This document shows positions 55,504-64,000 of a stretch of DNA of 64,000 nucleotides, piece after piece. The position numbers were made by a program, and so were the translations under genes. The DNA comes from Peribacillus loiseleuriae (GTDB lineage Bacteria; Bacillota; Bacilli; Bacillales; DSM-1321): the NCBI RefSeq assembly GCF_001183985.1, contig NZ_LFZW01000001.1, positions 4,307,621 to 4,371,620 on the forward strand, written 5' to 3'. The notes beneath the pieces are model-generated. The model ran no database searches and had not been told where the DNA came from. It worked only from the letters and a program-made list of their open reading frames with translations. Position 1 is the stretch's first letter. The number at the start of each line of letters is the position of its first letter.

Positions 55504-56805
55504 TTAATTAACTTGTTTTTCTCTACTTGCCTGTAGGGCCTGATTTATATCGGCAAGGATATCCTCTATATCTTCCAAACCAACAGATAAGCGAATTTGC
55601 TCTGGTGTTACACCAGACTCAAGCTGTTCATCGGTTGACAATCTTGAATGAGTCGTGCTTGCAGGATGAATGACAAGCGTTTTTGAATCGCCAACATTCG
55701 CAACATGCGACAAGAGTTTTACTGAATGAATAAACGCCTTAGCTGATTTTAGACCGCCTTTTATTCCAAACGTAAAAATAGAACCGGCACCTTTAGGAAG
55801 ATAGATTTTTGCGAGTTCATATTGCGGATCATCCTTAAGCGTCGGATAATTCACCCATTCAACTTGCTCATGCTGTGATAAATACTCGGCAACTTTTTCG
55901 GCATTTTTCACATGCTGTTTCACTCGTAAAGACAATGATTCCAGTCCTTGAATAAATAACCAGCTATTGAAAGGGGACAGAGAGGAACCTAGATCATGTC
56001 CAAGTTCAAATCGAGCTTTAGAAATAAACGCTCGCTCTTTTGCCAACTCCACAAAAGAATGGTGATTCAAACTAGCTTTCGTTTTCGTAAATTCTGGAAA
56101 CTTACCGTTATCCCATGGAAATTTCCCTGAGTCTACAATGGCTCCCCCAATAGATGTACCATGGCCTCCTATAAATTTGGTTATAGAATGAACGACAATA
56201 TCAGCGCCAAACTCAAACGGTCTTGCTAAATAAGGAGTCGTAAATGTATTATCAACGACTAGTGGAACACCATGTTCATGAGCGATTCTGCTAAGAACTT
56301 TCAAATCGGCAATTTGTAAACCTGGGTTCCCAATCGTTTCTGTAAATACCGCTTTTGTTTTTTCATTTATTGCTTTCTTCACAGCATGAAAATCTGTTCC
56401 GTCAACAAAACGAACGGTAATCCCAAAGCGCAGAAATGTTTCCGAGAACAAATTGTAGGTTCCTCCATATAAGGCATTGGTCGCAACGATCTCATCGCCT
56501 GTTTTTGCAAGAGTTAATAAAGCAATGGATATAGCCGCTTGTCCAGAAGAGACTGCAAATGCTCCCACCCCACCTTCTAATTGCGCTAATCTTTTTTCCA
56601 ATACTGCATTCGTTGGATTGGCGTTTCTCGAATAGATATACCCTTCTTCCTGCATTTGAAAAAGCGATGCAGCATGATTGGTATCATCAAAAGCGTAAGA
56701 CGTAGTTTGATAGATAGGTACCGCTCTTGAACGGGTAACAGGATCGATTTCTTGGCCTCCATGCAGCGCAATTGTATCGAATTTCAATTCGTTTTCATTT
56801 GTCAT
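55504..56805 (-). CDS. metY: O-acetylhomoserine sulfhydrylase (MetY)
   Basis: A 433-residue PLP enzyme of the Cys/Met metabolism family. The start [20 protein letters not shown], the [20 protein letters not shown] segment and the PLP-lysine motif [17 protein letters not shown] (lysine at about residue 209) are diagnostic for MetY-type enzymes. They condense O-acetylhomoserine with sulfide to homocysteine. It lies at the promoter-proximal side of a LysR-ssu array, so sulfide or sulfite-derived sulfide from sulfonates would be captured here. No SAM riboswitch is seen upstream. Confidence 0.92.
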   Translation of the reverse strand: MTNENELKFDTIALHGGQEIDPVTRSRAVPIYQTTSYAFDDTNHAASLFQMQEEGYIYSRNANPTNAVLEKRLAQLEGGVGAFAVSSGQAAISIALLTLAKTGDEIVATNALYGGTYNLFSETFLRFGITVRFVDGTDFHAVKKAINEKTKAVFTETIGNPGLQIADLKVLSRIAHEHGVPLVVDNTFTTPYLARPFEFGADIVVHSITKFIGGHGTSIGGAIVDSGKFPWDNGKFPEFTKTKASLNHHSFVELAKERAFISKARFELGHDLGSSLSPFNSWLFIQGLESLSLRVKQHVKNAEKVAEYLSQHEQVEWVNYPTLKDDPQYELAKIYLPKGAGSIFTFGIKGGLKSAKAFIHSVKLLSHVANVGDSKTLVIHPASTTHSRLSTDEQLESGVTPEQIRLSVGLEDIEDILADINQALQASREKQVN

Positions 56806-57073
56806 CTCATCTTCCTCTTTTCCTTTACGGATATGGACTTTATTTCTCTTGTTACCTCTCGAACATAATAATTGCTAGATTCGGCATAGTACTTGCAATA
56901 GATTTTTGCCTATTTGAAAAAATATTAAGTATAAATAAAAATTATTCACATTGGATTAGTTGGTATTTAAATTGATTTAACTATACGTTCTATTCCTAAT
57001 ATTGTCAATATCATTCACCTATAGAAATTTGGCATCTAAACAGATACGTTCAGAACTAAACATCCATTTCATC
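56806..57073. promoter_or_regulatory. Promoter region of metY
   Basis: AT-rich region between metY and the cotJC terminator. No S-box, T-box or recognisable CymR site was found. An AGGAAGATGAG ribosome binding site lies directly before metY. A plus-strand frame at 56772-56975 is not coding. Confidence 0.4.
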
Positions 57074-57113
57074 AAAAAAACGACCTTCCTAAATGTGGAA
57101 GAATCGTCTTTTT
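57074..57113 (-). terminator. Terminator of cotJABC
   Basis: Arms ACGACCTTCC (57080-57089) and GGAAGAATCGT (57097-57107) pair with a bulge, followed on the minus strand by seven T residues. It lies immediately after the cotJC stop. The stem sequence is closely related to the orphan terminator at 26845-26874. Confidence 0.85.
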
Positions 57114-57117
57114 CCCT

Positions 57118-57687
57118 TTAAAAAATCTTCTGCCGATCTCGTTCATCTTTCAGTATTTCTACCGCTTCTCTAAACCGCTGGGAATGGACAATCTCTCTTT
57201 CCCTCAAATAACGTAAAGAGTCATTCAAATCTGGATCATCAGACATATCGATGATCCATTGGTAAGTAGCCCTTGCCTTCTCTTCAGCTGCAATATCTTC
57301 ATAAAGATCCGCAATTGGGTCTCCTTTTGCTTGAAAATATGTAGCGGAGAAAGGTACTCCTGCTGCGTTATTATAGAATAGCGCGCTATCATGTTGTACA
57401 TAATGCTCCCCAAGACCTGCTTCCTTTAATGCTTGAGGTTTCGCGTCCTTCGTGAGTTTATAAATCATCGTTGCAATCATTTCAAGATGGGCAAATTCCT
57501 CTGTACCAATGTCTGTTAACAGCCCAATCACTTTATCAGGAATCGTATACCGTTGATTTAAGTAACGGAGGGCAGCGGCAAGCTCACCATCTGCCCCTCC
57601 ATATTGCTCCACTAAATACTTGGCAAGCGTTGGATTACACGTACTTACTTTCACTGGATATTGCAGTTTTTTTTCATAAATCCACAC
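57118..57687 (-). CDS. cotJC: Spore-coat manganese catalase-like protein CotJC
   Basis: A 189-residue protein of the manganese-catalase/ferritin-like superfamily, the third protein of the CotJ spore-coat complex. Metal-binding helices are visible: GADGELAAALRYLNQRY, TDIGTEEFAHLEMIATMIY, IAAEEKARATYQW and REREIVHSQRFREAV, each giving a glutamate or histidine ligand. The start is taken as GTG at 57687 (WIYEKKLQYPV follows), because GAGGTGAGGAAATC precedes it and the family length is 189; an upstream frame reaches into a family A repeat. Confidence 0.95.
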   Translation of the reverse strand: MWIYEKKLQYPVKVSTCNPTLAKYLVEQYGGADGELAAALRYLNQRYTIPDKVIGLLTDIGTEEFAHLEMIATMIYKLTKDAKPQALKEAGLGEHYVQHDSALFYNNAAGVPFSATYFQAKGDPIADLYEDIAAEEKARATYQWIIDMSDDPDLNDSLRYLREREIVHSQRFREAVEILKDERDRQKIF

Positions 57688-57706
57688 GATTTCCTCACCT
57701 CTCTGT

Positions 57707-57831
57707 GGAAAAGGGGCGGGGCTTCGCACGATCAGCGCAGCCCCCCACCTTCATTAGGTAATGCAATTCTAGTACTTGAACTTTTTCCATCGTAGGACTT
57801 TGGAGCAGATGCTTATATATGTTTTCTGCTT
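57707..57831 (+). repeat. Family A structured element, copy 3, inside the cotJ operon
   Basis: GTGGAAAAGGGGCGGGGCTT, TCGCACGATCAGCGCAGCCC, CCACCTTCATTAGGTAATGC, then GTACTTGAACTTTTTCCATC and GGAGCAGATGCTTA. It fills almost the entire gap between the cotJB stop (57830) and the cotJC ribosome binding site. Stems GGGGC / GCCCC and TGGAAAA / TTTTTCCA can form. Confidence 0.75.
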
Positions 57832-58090
57832 AAACTTGCCACGGCCAAGGGCCACTCCAGGCCCAGTAATCTTGTCGAATATTTACACTTCCTTTTTGCA
57901 AGGGACCATAGGACTCTTCAAATTTCTGTTTGATTTGTTTGCTGTACAAGGCAAAGTGATTATATTGTTGAATGGCATTCTGGTCAGTGGGATGGGTATC
58001 TAGGTATAGCACCAATTCATCAATGACAAAATCAACGGCTTGAATCTCTTCTAATTGCTGATAATACTCAATCGGCATCGTATTAGCCAT
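57830..58090 (-). CDS. cotJB: Spore-coat protein CotJB
   Basis: An 86-residue protein. The family segments EYYQQLEEIQAVDFVIDEL, LYLDTHPTDQNAIQQYN and the tryptophan-rich tail YWAWSGPWPW are present. The ATG at 58090 has GGGGAGGAG nine bases upstream and overlaps the end of cotJA by eight bases; a longer frame to 58126 would be translated within cotJA and lacks a ribosome binding site. It interacts with CotJA and CotJC in the inner coat. Confidence 0.93.
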   Translation of the reverse strand: MANTMPIEYYQQLEEIQAVDFVIDELVLYLDTHPTDQNAIQQYNHFALYSKQIKQKFEESYGPLQKGSVNIRQDYWAWSGPWPWQV

Positions 58091-58331
58091 GACCGCTATC
58101 TCCTCCCCGCTTATAAGGATTGTCATAATAATCGTAGAACACCTTCCACAGCGTCCCCTTTCTTAAAGCCTCTTGCGGAGTGAATTGTTCGAGATTTGGT
58201 GACTGAAAACCTACATACAAATTAGGTGGAGTACTGTAATATTTTTCTCCAATTGGCGGACAAGGATCGAATAAGCCGCGAAAAGGAACATATGATTTCA
58301 TCGGCGTAAACCGCTCTCGTTGTTGATCCAT
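58083..58331 (-). CDS. cotJA: Spore-coat associated protein CotJA
   Basis: An 82-residue proline- and tyrosine-rich protein containing LFDPCPPIGEKYYSTPPNLYVGFQ in overlapping segments, the hallmark of CotJA, and a glycine-rich tail. It is the first gene of cotJABC. A GAGGTG ribosome binding site precedes the ATG. The operon should be made in the mother cell under sigma-E. Confidence 0.93.
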   Translation of the reverse strand: MDQQRERFTPMKSYVPFRGLFDPCPPIGEKYYSTPPNLYVGFQSPNLEQFTPQEALRKGTLWKVFYDYYDNPYKRGGDSGHG

Positions 58332-58787
58332 TTCTACACCTCACATTATTTTCTCTATTGAATATATGCACCCTTAGATAAATATATCTTCATTTTTCAA
58401 AATGATTCACACATTGGATTTTAGAAGAACATCGTAGCACCGAGTTAGTGAGATGTGAGATTAAATCAGATATGTTAAAGCGTAACATTAAGGTTAATCG
58501 TTATAACTTGAGATTTAGAGTAAGGTGAATGAAAGTGATGATTCATTTTTCGTATAGGAAATGATCATACGTTCTAATTTCGAATAATCTGATATTTTTA
58601 GTTAATTATGCCATTTTTATAGTATAATAGCGATATATTATGTAAGAGTAATATTCCAACTACCGAGACTGAAGTCATGGATGATCTCGACTTATTATTA
58701 AAGAAATTTACCATATACTTCGGACTAGCGTATGACATTGATATATACAGGGATTAATCCCGAATAGGAAGTTGGAGTTGAATAGGG
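58332..58787. promoter_or_regulatory. Divergent region between cotJABC and the response regulator gene
   Basis: About 456 AT-rich bases. On the minus strand CATATATT (58361-58368) resembles a sigma-E -10 and ATATTT (58380-58385) the -35 core, but the spacer is only about 11 bases, shorter than the usual 14, so this is a weak candidate. Nothing else is recognised in 58390-58787. Confidence 0.3.
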
Positions 58788-59510
58788 GTGTTTAGGTTGG
58801 CAGAAGAAACATTATTACTGGTGGATGATGACGAGGACATTCAAGAAATCCTGAAGCTATATTTAGTGAGGGAGGGATTTCGGCTTCTATTTGCAAAAGA
58901 CGGACAAACGGCAATTAAGCTAACAGAGGAGTATAATCCACATTTAATTATTCTCGATGTCTCTCTTCCTGGAATGGATGGTTTTGAAGTTTGCCAAGCA
59001 TTGCGGGAGATAACAAAAGTTCCTATCCTGTTCTTAAGTGGAAGAGAAGATCATTTCGATCAGATACTTGGTCATAGAATCGGTGGCGATGATTATATCA
59101 CGAAACCCTTTAACCCAGGTCTTCTTGTAGCAAAGGTGAAAGCGCATTTACGACGCTATCGTGATTTAAAAAATCAAACAGAAACACTTGGTGTGTCCAC
59201 TGAAGAGAAGGTTCTCGTATTTGATAACTTGATTATTGAGAAAGAAAACGGCGTCGTGAAGAAGGACGGGGTACCGTTAACGTTGTCGATGAAAGAATTT
59301 CTATTATTATGTTTTTTTGCGGAAAATCCCAATCGTATTCTTAGTTTAGAGCAGATTTTCGAGCGTATTTGGGGTGAAGACCATCTTGGTGATTATCGGA
59401 CGGTCATGGTCCATATCAGCAATCTGCGAAAAAAAATTGAGTGTGATCCTACAAAACCGAAGTTTATCACAACTTCAAGGGGATTAGGATATAAGTTTAA
59501 TGTTCAATAG
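58788..59510 (+). CDS. OmpR-family response regulator
   Basis: A 240-residue regulator. The receiver domain has the acidic cluster LVDDDEDIQ, the phosphoacceptor aspartate in LIILDVSLPGMDG (about residue 57) and the switch lysine in ITKPFN. The winged-helix output domain (about 140-238) ends in TSRGLGYKFN. A GTG at 58788 opens the frame; a TTG three codons later has AGGGGTG six bases before it and may be the real start. No ordinary histidine kinase follows. The SinI-like gene overlaps its end on the other strand, and the large sensor gene follows 387 bases downstream. Confidence 0.92.
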   Translation: MFRLAEETLLLVDDDEDIQEILKLYLVREGFRLLFAKDGQTAIKLTEEYNPHLIILDVSLPGMDGFEVCQALREITKVPILFLSGREDHFDQILGHRIGGDDYITKPFNPGLLVAKVKAHLRRYRDLKNQTETLGVSTEEKVLVFDNLIIEKENGVVKKDGVPLTLSMKEFLLLCFFAENPNRILSLEQIFERIWGEDHLGDYRTVMVHISNLRKKIECDPTKPKFITTSRGLGYKFNVQ

Positions 59511-59649
59511 AGTTCTTAAAATTGCGAAAAAAATTGTGAACCTCTTCTAGGGTCAAGCCAATTTTTTTTGCTTCCTTGAGTAGGTTCACCCATTCATCAA
59601 CATCCTCAGTCATAGGAATGTTCTCAACATCCTTTCCGTACTTGTTCAT
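59497..59649 (-). CDS. SinI-like antirepressor, 50 residues
   Basis: A 50-residue protein whose segment DVDEWVNLLKEAKKIGLTLEEVHNFF (two overlapping motifs, about residues 17-42) matches the SinI/SinR dimerisation helices. It would bind SinR or a SinR-like protein and free biofilm or sporulation genes from repression. The ATG at 59649 has GGAGG eight bases upstream; longer frames starting upstream lack a ribosome binding site. Its last 14 bases overlap the end of the convergent response regulator gene. Confidence 0.85.
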   Translation of the reverse strand: MNKYGKDVENIPMTEDVDEWVNLLKEAKKIGLTLEEVHNFFRNFKNSIEH

Positions 59650-59897
59650 CTTATTATCCTCCATATGAAATCGACACCCTTCTCTCTTGCATAAAACAAC
59701 GAAACAAAAAATCGACGCGGCAAGCGAATCCTTTGATAGTCTTCTTATCGGTGTAAGATTAGTCAACACTATTTGTAATTTGCGACCTTAATTGTCCCAC
59801 TATTCAAATATTAACAAGTTATCTGTATTGTAAATGACAAACTTAAAGTTTTGTTAAAGTCATATTAAAGTTTTCATTAAACATGGAGGCGAACGAA

Positions 59898-62800
59898 ATG
59901 ATTCAACACCAGTTCTTGCCAGGCTATAAACTGATTGAAATCGAAGCAGCGAATGATTCAGACTTTTTCTATAAAGCGTACTCCTCTGAATTAAATAAGC
60001 TGGTGCTAATCAAAGCAGCAAAAAATAGAGAATTGACAGCATCTGAAGCTGCATCGTATATCCACGATTTCCATCTTAGTGATTCCATACAGTCCAACGC
60101 AGTCCTCAAGCCTATCAAAATGATTCACCATTTGCAGGACCATTACTTCGTGTATGAATACGTTGAGGGTGTTACTTTAGAGGGATTTTTACGAAAACAG
60201 TACCCACTATCCATCAATGATTCATTAAAAATTGCAAAGAATCTTGCTACGGCTATTTCCCAAATACATCAAAAGCAGGTGATACATAAAAATATTAACC
60301 CTGCTCATCTGTTCATTATGCCGCAGACCTTTACGATAAAAGTAACTGGCTTCAATCATGCTACTTTTTTAAAACAGGAAAATCACCTGGCAACGACTCG
60401 GCCTCATGCAATTGATGGGGATTTATCCTATATTTCACCCGAGCAGACAGGTCGGATGAACCAAACTCTCGACTTTCGGACCGATTTATATTCCCTTGGC
60501 GTCACCTTTTATCGTTTGTTTACAGGCACCCTTCCGTTTATGAGCAAAGATCCCGTTCAGCTCGTTTATGCTCATTTGGCCATGACACCGCAAGTTCCTT
60601 GGGAACTAAGGAAAGAACTCCCAGAAACTATTTCAGCAATCATCATAAAGTTATTATCTAAATCGCCCGAAGCCCGATATAACAGTGCCTGGGGTGTCCG
60701 GGAAGACCTTGTCAAAGCCCTCAGTCAGCTTGAGGCATTCGGCAGCATAGAATCGTTTCCATTAGGGCAAAACGATAACAAAACGATCTTTGAAACGGCA
60801 CGGAAGCTTTATGGACGCGATTCAGAATTACATCAAATCCAATCGATTTTCTCAAAAGTTTGTCATGGCGATTTAGGCTTTGTTTTGATTCCAGGCCGCT
60901 CCGGGATTGGAAAAACGGCGCTTGTCAACGAAATCCATAAGCCGCTTGTCAAAGAGAAAGGTTATTTCATCTCTGGTAAATTCAATCAAATGCAACGCCA
61001 GGTTCCATTTGCACCGATCATTGCTGCCTTTCAATCGCTAATCCGCCAAATCATGACTGAAGATGCCGAGCAAATTGAGCAATGGAAAAATGTGCTTCAA
61101 CGGGAACTAACCGTAAACACCGCTGTGATTACAGGTATCATCCCTGAGCTGAAATGGCTGCTCGGTGATCAAGACCTTGCACAGGATGGCTCATCGGCTG
61201 ATTCTCAAAAACGCTTTTTGTTTATTTTTCAAAAATTTGTTAATGTTTTTGCAACAAAGATGCATCCGCTCGTTCTCTTTCTCGATGACATGCAGTGGGC
61301 AGATATTGCCTCATTAGAAATGATTGAATATCTGCTCTCGCAAACGAATTGTCAATATTTGATGGTGATTGCCGCCTATCGGGATAATGAAGTCGGTCCA
61401 AATCATCCATTTGTCAGTACTATGAAAAAAATCAAGGATACTAACGTTTCCATCGAAGAAATTCCGTTACATAACCTCCCAAAGGATACAGTTCATAAAT
61501 GGCTCCAGGATTCATTTAGGAACAGAAGTAACGGGATTGAAAAACTTTCCTTATTGATGCATCGTATTACACAAGGAAACCCTTTTCACGTGAAACAGTT
61601 ACTTCAATCGTATTATGAGGATGGCCATATTATCTCACAGCCTATACAAGGCTCGTGGATTCCTAGTCTGAAGCAAATTGCCGGGAAGCCAGTGGAAGGT
61701 GACATCATCCAGTTTTTAACAGAAAGAATTTCACTCCTTCCTGAACCGACTCAGGATATGCTAAAGCTCGCCTCCTGCATTGGCAACCGCTTCGACTTAC
61801 AGACATTAGCCATTATCTCTGAAAAAACCTATAAAGAAGCAGCCGATGATCTATGGACAGCACTTGATGCTGGATTGATTCTCCCAAATGATATGCTGTA
61901 TAAATGGATCTATCCGGATGAGGAAAAACGCTTCCTTGAAAGCGAACCACCTGTATATACCTTCCTTCATGATCGCGTCCAGCAAGCTGTCTATTCCACC
62001 ATGACTAAGAATGAACAAGAGCAAGCTCACTTAACAATCGGACGCCTCCTGGTGAAATTTACAAATAATCTGGAGGATAATTTATTTACGATTGTGAATC
62101 ATCTTAATGTTAGTAGCCCGCACTTAAACAAAGAAGAAGTCATCCAATTGACTGAATGGAATATCCGTGCTGGTGAAAAGGCACAAGCCTCTGCTGCCTT
62201 CAGTGAAGCACTGAAATATTTTCAAAATGCTTATTTGTTGGCAGGGGAAAATTGGAGGGAACAATACGAATTAACGATCCGGATGATGAAAGGAATCGGT
62301 GAATGTCAGTATGTAACAAGTAGCTTTAAGGAGTCCGAGGCAACTATAAACCACATTCTCGAGTATGCCCAATCTCAATCTGACAAACTAGATCTTTATC
62401 AAATGAAAATGACGCTCTACACCCATGTCCACAGAGTAGAGGAAGCTGTGGACGCAGGCATCAAAGGCTTGAAGCAATATGGGATCCATTTATCAAGAAA
62501 CCCTGGAAAACTGGCCATTTTGAAGGAACTAGCATTAGTTAAGAAAACGCTTTATGGAAAAACCAAAGAGGATCTACTCAATCTACCAAAAATGACTGAT
62601 CCTACTAAGCGGCAGATTCTTCAAACTATGATCAATATGAATGGACCTACCTTTCATGCAGATCAAGACCTGGCGACTCTACTCATGCTTCGAGCTATAC
62701 GATTCACGCTAAAACATGGACTCGCAGACATCAGTGCATTAGTTTTCAACAATTACGCACTGATTCTAAGTGCCGGCTTTAACGATTTTAAAGGTAGCTA

Positions 62801-64000
62801 CGAATTTGGCAATCTCGCCGTTGAGCTTTCTGAACGCTTCGATGTCATTGGAATTAAAGGCAGGATTCAATTTGTTTACGGCAGCTTTGTTAATCACTGG
62901 GCTCATCCTATTAGCAAAAGTCTAGAATACTTTGAAAAATCTCAAGCGTATTGCTTAGATGCAGGGAATATTCATCTGGCTGGAGCGAACGTATCATTTA
63001 TTGTCATTGCCTCTTTTATCAAAGGTACACCCATCAATGAGGCGCTCGAAGGGGTAGAAAGTCAGATGCAGTTTGTCCACCAGATTCAGTATCAGATTTC
63101 AACGGGATTCCTTGAGGAAATGCACCAATGGCTGCACTTTCTGAACGGTACTAGCCCCCATCATTCCTGGGAATTCGAGACTGTTCTGGATGATGATTCA
63201 GCAAAAATCATCCATTATACAATTAGGCTGCAAATGGCCTATTTATTCAATAAAGCGGAATATGCGAAGTACCTGCTGGACCAGCTCGACCAGCTAATTA
63301 ATGACCGGCTGACTCTTATCATCGTACCAGAGTATTATTTTTATCACGCCCTCTGGCTTGCCCGCTTTTATCCAGAGGCTAACAGTGCATTTGAGAAAAA
63401 GATGATTTTGAAGCGTTTACGGAAGCGATTGAAAAAACTAAGGAAATGGGCCAAGTTAGCTCCAGACAATTATCTACATAAATATTTGCTGATAATGGCT
63501 GAACTTGCACGCATCGAAGAAAATCAAACAGCAGCTCTTCGATTCTATCAAGATGCCATCGAATCTGCAGAACAGCATGGCTATATCCAGGACTCGGCAC
63601 TTGGAAACGAATGTGCCGCTTACTACTTTGCTACAATCGGCTATACAAAGCTTGCGAAAGCATTTTTCAGTGAGGCGTATAAATTGTACGTCAAATGGGG
63701 GGCAACAAATAAGGCGGAGCAATTGCTGTTAGAGCAAAATCTCATCAACCCTACAAATCAGATTCCTAATTTAGCAAGAAGACATCAGGATTCCCAGTCG
63801 TTTTTCGATGTCAACACTGCGCTGGAAGCGACCCAAAGCCTTTCAAAAGAAATCATTGTGGAGGCTTTATTGAATAAACTGATGGATATTACGATGCAAT
63901 ACGGCGGTGCAGATAGGGGATTTCTTTTATACAAAGAAGACACTGAACTGTTGATAGTTGAGCAGAAAAGCTTAGATAAAGGGAAACAAGAATTGGTGAG
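59898..64000 (+). CDS. Very large multidomain sensor (pseudokinase - STAND ATPase - TPR - GAF), C-terminus outside window
   Basis: An uninterrupted frame of 1367 codons from an ATG with GGAGG eight bases upstream to the window edge. Residues about 8-275 have a Ser/Thr-kinase fold, but HRD is HKN (130-132) and DFG is GFN (151-153); SPE (180-182) and DLYSLG are kept. A STAND/AAA_16 ATPase follows with Walker A GRSGIGKT (333-340) and Walker B LVLFLDDMQWAD. A long helical TPR-like region covers about 700-1280, and a GAF domain begins near 1310 (YGGADRGFLLY). Homologues usually end in a histidine kinase or diguanylate cyclase. Likely partner: the response regulator at 58788-59510. Confidence 0.88.
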   Translation, partial: MIQHQFLPGYKLIEIEAANDSDFFYKAYSSELNKLVLIKAAKNRELTASEAASYIHDFHLSDSIQSNAVLKPIKMIHHLQDHYFVYEYVEGVTLEGFLRKQYPLSINDSLKIAKNLATAISQIHQKQVIHKNINPAHLFIMPQTFTIKVTGFNHATFLKQENHLATTRPHAIDGDLSYISPEQTGRMNQTLDFRTDLYSLGVTFYRLFTGTLPFMSKDPVQLVYAHLAMTPQVPWELRKELPETISAIIIKLLSKSPEARYNSAWGVREDLVKALSQLEAFGSIESFPLGQNDNKTIFETARKLYGRDSELHQIQSIFSKVCHGDLGFVLIPGRSGIGKTALVNEIHKPLVKEKGYFISGKFNQMQRQVPFAPIIAAFQSLIRQIMTEDAEQIEQWKNVLQRELTVNTAVITGIIPELKWLLGDQDLAQDGSSADSQKRFLFIFQKFVNVFATKMHPLVLFLDDMQWADIASLEMIEYLLSQTNCQYLMVIAAYRDNEVGPNHPFVSTMKKIKDTNVSIEEIPLHNLPKDTVHKWLQDSFRNRSNGIEKLSLLMHRITQGNPFHVKQLLQSYYEDGHIISQPIQGSWIPSLKQIAGKPVEGDIIQFLTERISLLPEPTQDMLKLASCIGNRFDLQTLAIISEKTYKEAADDLWTALDAGLILPNDMLYKWIYPDEEKRFLESEPPVYTFLHDRVQQAVYSTMTKNEQEQAHLTIGRLLVKFTNNLEDNLFTIVNHLNVSSPHLNKEEVIQLTEWNIRAGEKAQASAAFSEALKYFQNAYLLAGENWREQYELTIRMMKGIGECQYVTSSFKESEATINHILEYAQSQSDKLDLYQMKMTLYTHVHRVEEAVDAGIKGLKQYGIHLSRNPGKLAILKELALVKKTLYGKTKEDLLNLPKMTDPTKRQILQTMINMNGPTFHADQDLATLLMLRAIRFTLKHGLADISALVFNNYALILSAGFNDFKGSYEFGNLAVELSERFDVIGIKGRIQFVYGSFVNHWAHPISKSLEYFEKSQAYCLDAGNIHLAGANVSFIVIASFIKGTPINEALEGVESQMQFVHQIQYQISTGFLEEMHQWLHFLNGTSPHHSWEFETVLDDDSAKIIHYTIRLQMAYLFNKAEYAKYLLDQLDQLINDRLTLIIVPEYYFYHALWLARFYPEANSAFEKKMILKRLRKRLKKLRKWAKLAPDNYLHKYLLIMAELARIEENQTAALRFYQDAIESAEQHGYIQDSALGNECAAYYFATIGYTKLAKAFFSEAYKLYVKWGATNKAEQLLLEQNLINPTNQIPNLARRHQDSQSFFDVNTALEATQSLSKEIIVEALLNKLMDITMQYGGADRGFLLYKEDTELLIVEQKSLDKGKQELV

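Noticed and set aside
59650-59769. Longer version of the SinI-like protein starting at 59769
   Set aside because: The extra 40 residues are cysteine- and arginine-rich, unlike the family, and the GGAGG site supports the start at 59649.
1-64000. CRISPR array, tRNA, rRNA, prophage or restriction-modification genes
   Set aside because: No regularly spaced direct repeats, cloverleaf genes, rRNA segments, phage structural genes or methylase/endonuclease pairs were seen; dispersed palindromes are not regularly spaced.

Overview
The window comes from a low-GC, endospore-forming member of the Bacillales (Bacillus/Lysinibacillus-like). The evidence is a cotJABC spore-coat operon, a SinI-type antirepressor, YtzC and YeeI homologues, a T-box leader on leuS, a SAM-I riboswitch on metNIQ, and AGGAGG-type ribosome binding sites throughout. 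Genus and species cannot be settled from the sequence alone. No rRNA, tRNA, CRISPR array, prophage or intact transposase gene was seen.

Layout. 0-2 kb: 5' part of a YebC/TACO1-family gene cut by the window edge, a broken helix-turn-helix gene and a PadR regulator. 2.4-9.1 kb: complete urease operon ureABCEFGD (minus strand), divergent from a UT-family urea transporter. 9.4-13.3 kb: two PepSY-domain proteins with a histidine kinase and response regulator, arranged like ykoGHIJ. 13.7-27.3 kb: housekeeping and sensory genes (GyrI-like protein, T-box-controlled leuS, MFS transporter, shikimate kinase, YtzC, MerR/TipAS regulator, two methyl-accepting chemotaxis proteins, Eis-like acetyltransferase). 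27.6-28.1 kb: a decayed bdbD-like gene.

28.3-57 kb is dominated by organosulfur and methionine acquisition, nearly all on the minus strand. (i) A LysR regulator, a YtmO-like flavin enzyme, a YtnI-like glutaredoxin and a YtnJ-like monooxygenase are followed tightly by a complete dipeptide-type ABC importer and a nitroreductase. (ii) metNIQ plus an M20 amidohydrolase sit behind a SAM-I riboswitch. (iii) A sulfonate operon ssuB-ssuD-ssuA-ssuC carries a second YtnJ-type monooxygenase, a small uncharacterised protein, a LysR regulator and metY. A plausible joint role is import of S-containing conjugates or sulfonates, oxidative C-S cleavage, deacylation, and sulfide capture by MetY. Between these blocks lie a methyltransferase, a GC-richer COG4705-like membrane protein, a stop-interrupted gene, and a DedA-PAP2 fusion whose phosphatase residues are lost.

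57-64 kb: cotJABC, an orphan OmpR-type regulator, a 50-residue SinI-like protein, and the first 1367 codons of a very large sensor (degenerate kinase domain, STAND-type ATPase, TPR-like region, start of a GAF domain) that runs off the end.

Three families of dispersed, palindromic non-coding elements are scattered through the intergenic gaps. Family A (3 copies) shows compensatory changes in possible stems. Family B (3 long copies plus fragments) consists of long imperfect palindromes ending in a GGGTCTGACCC-type motif. Family C (about 8 copies, from 50 to 265 bp) usually follows ATAA and resembles a HEARO/omega-RNA or IS200/IS605-type element without its protein. Two family C copies occupy gaps inside the sulfur operon, one lies in the deletion of the bdbD-like gene, and one family A copy separates cotJB from cotJC.
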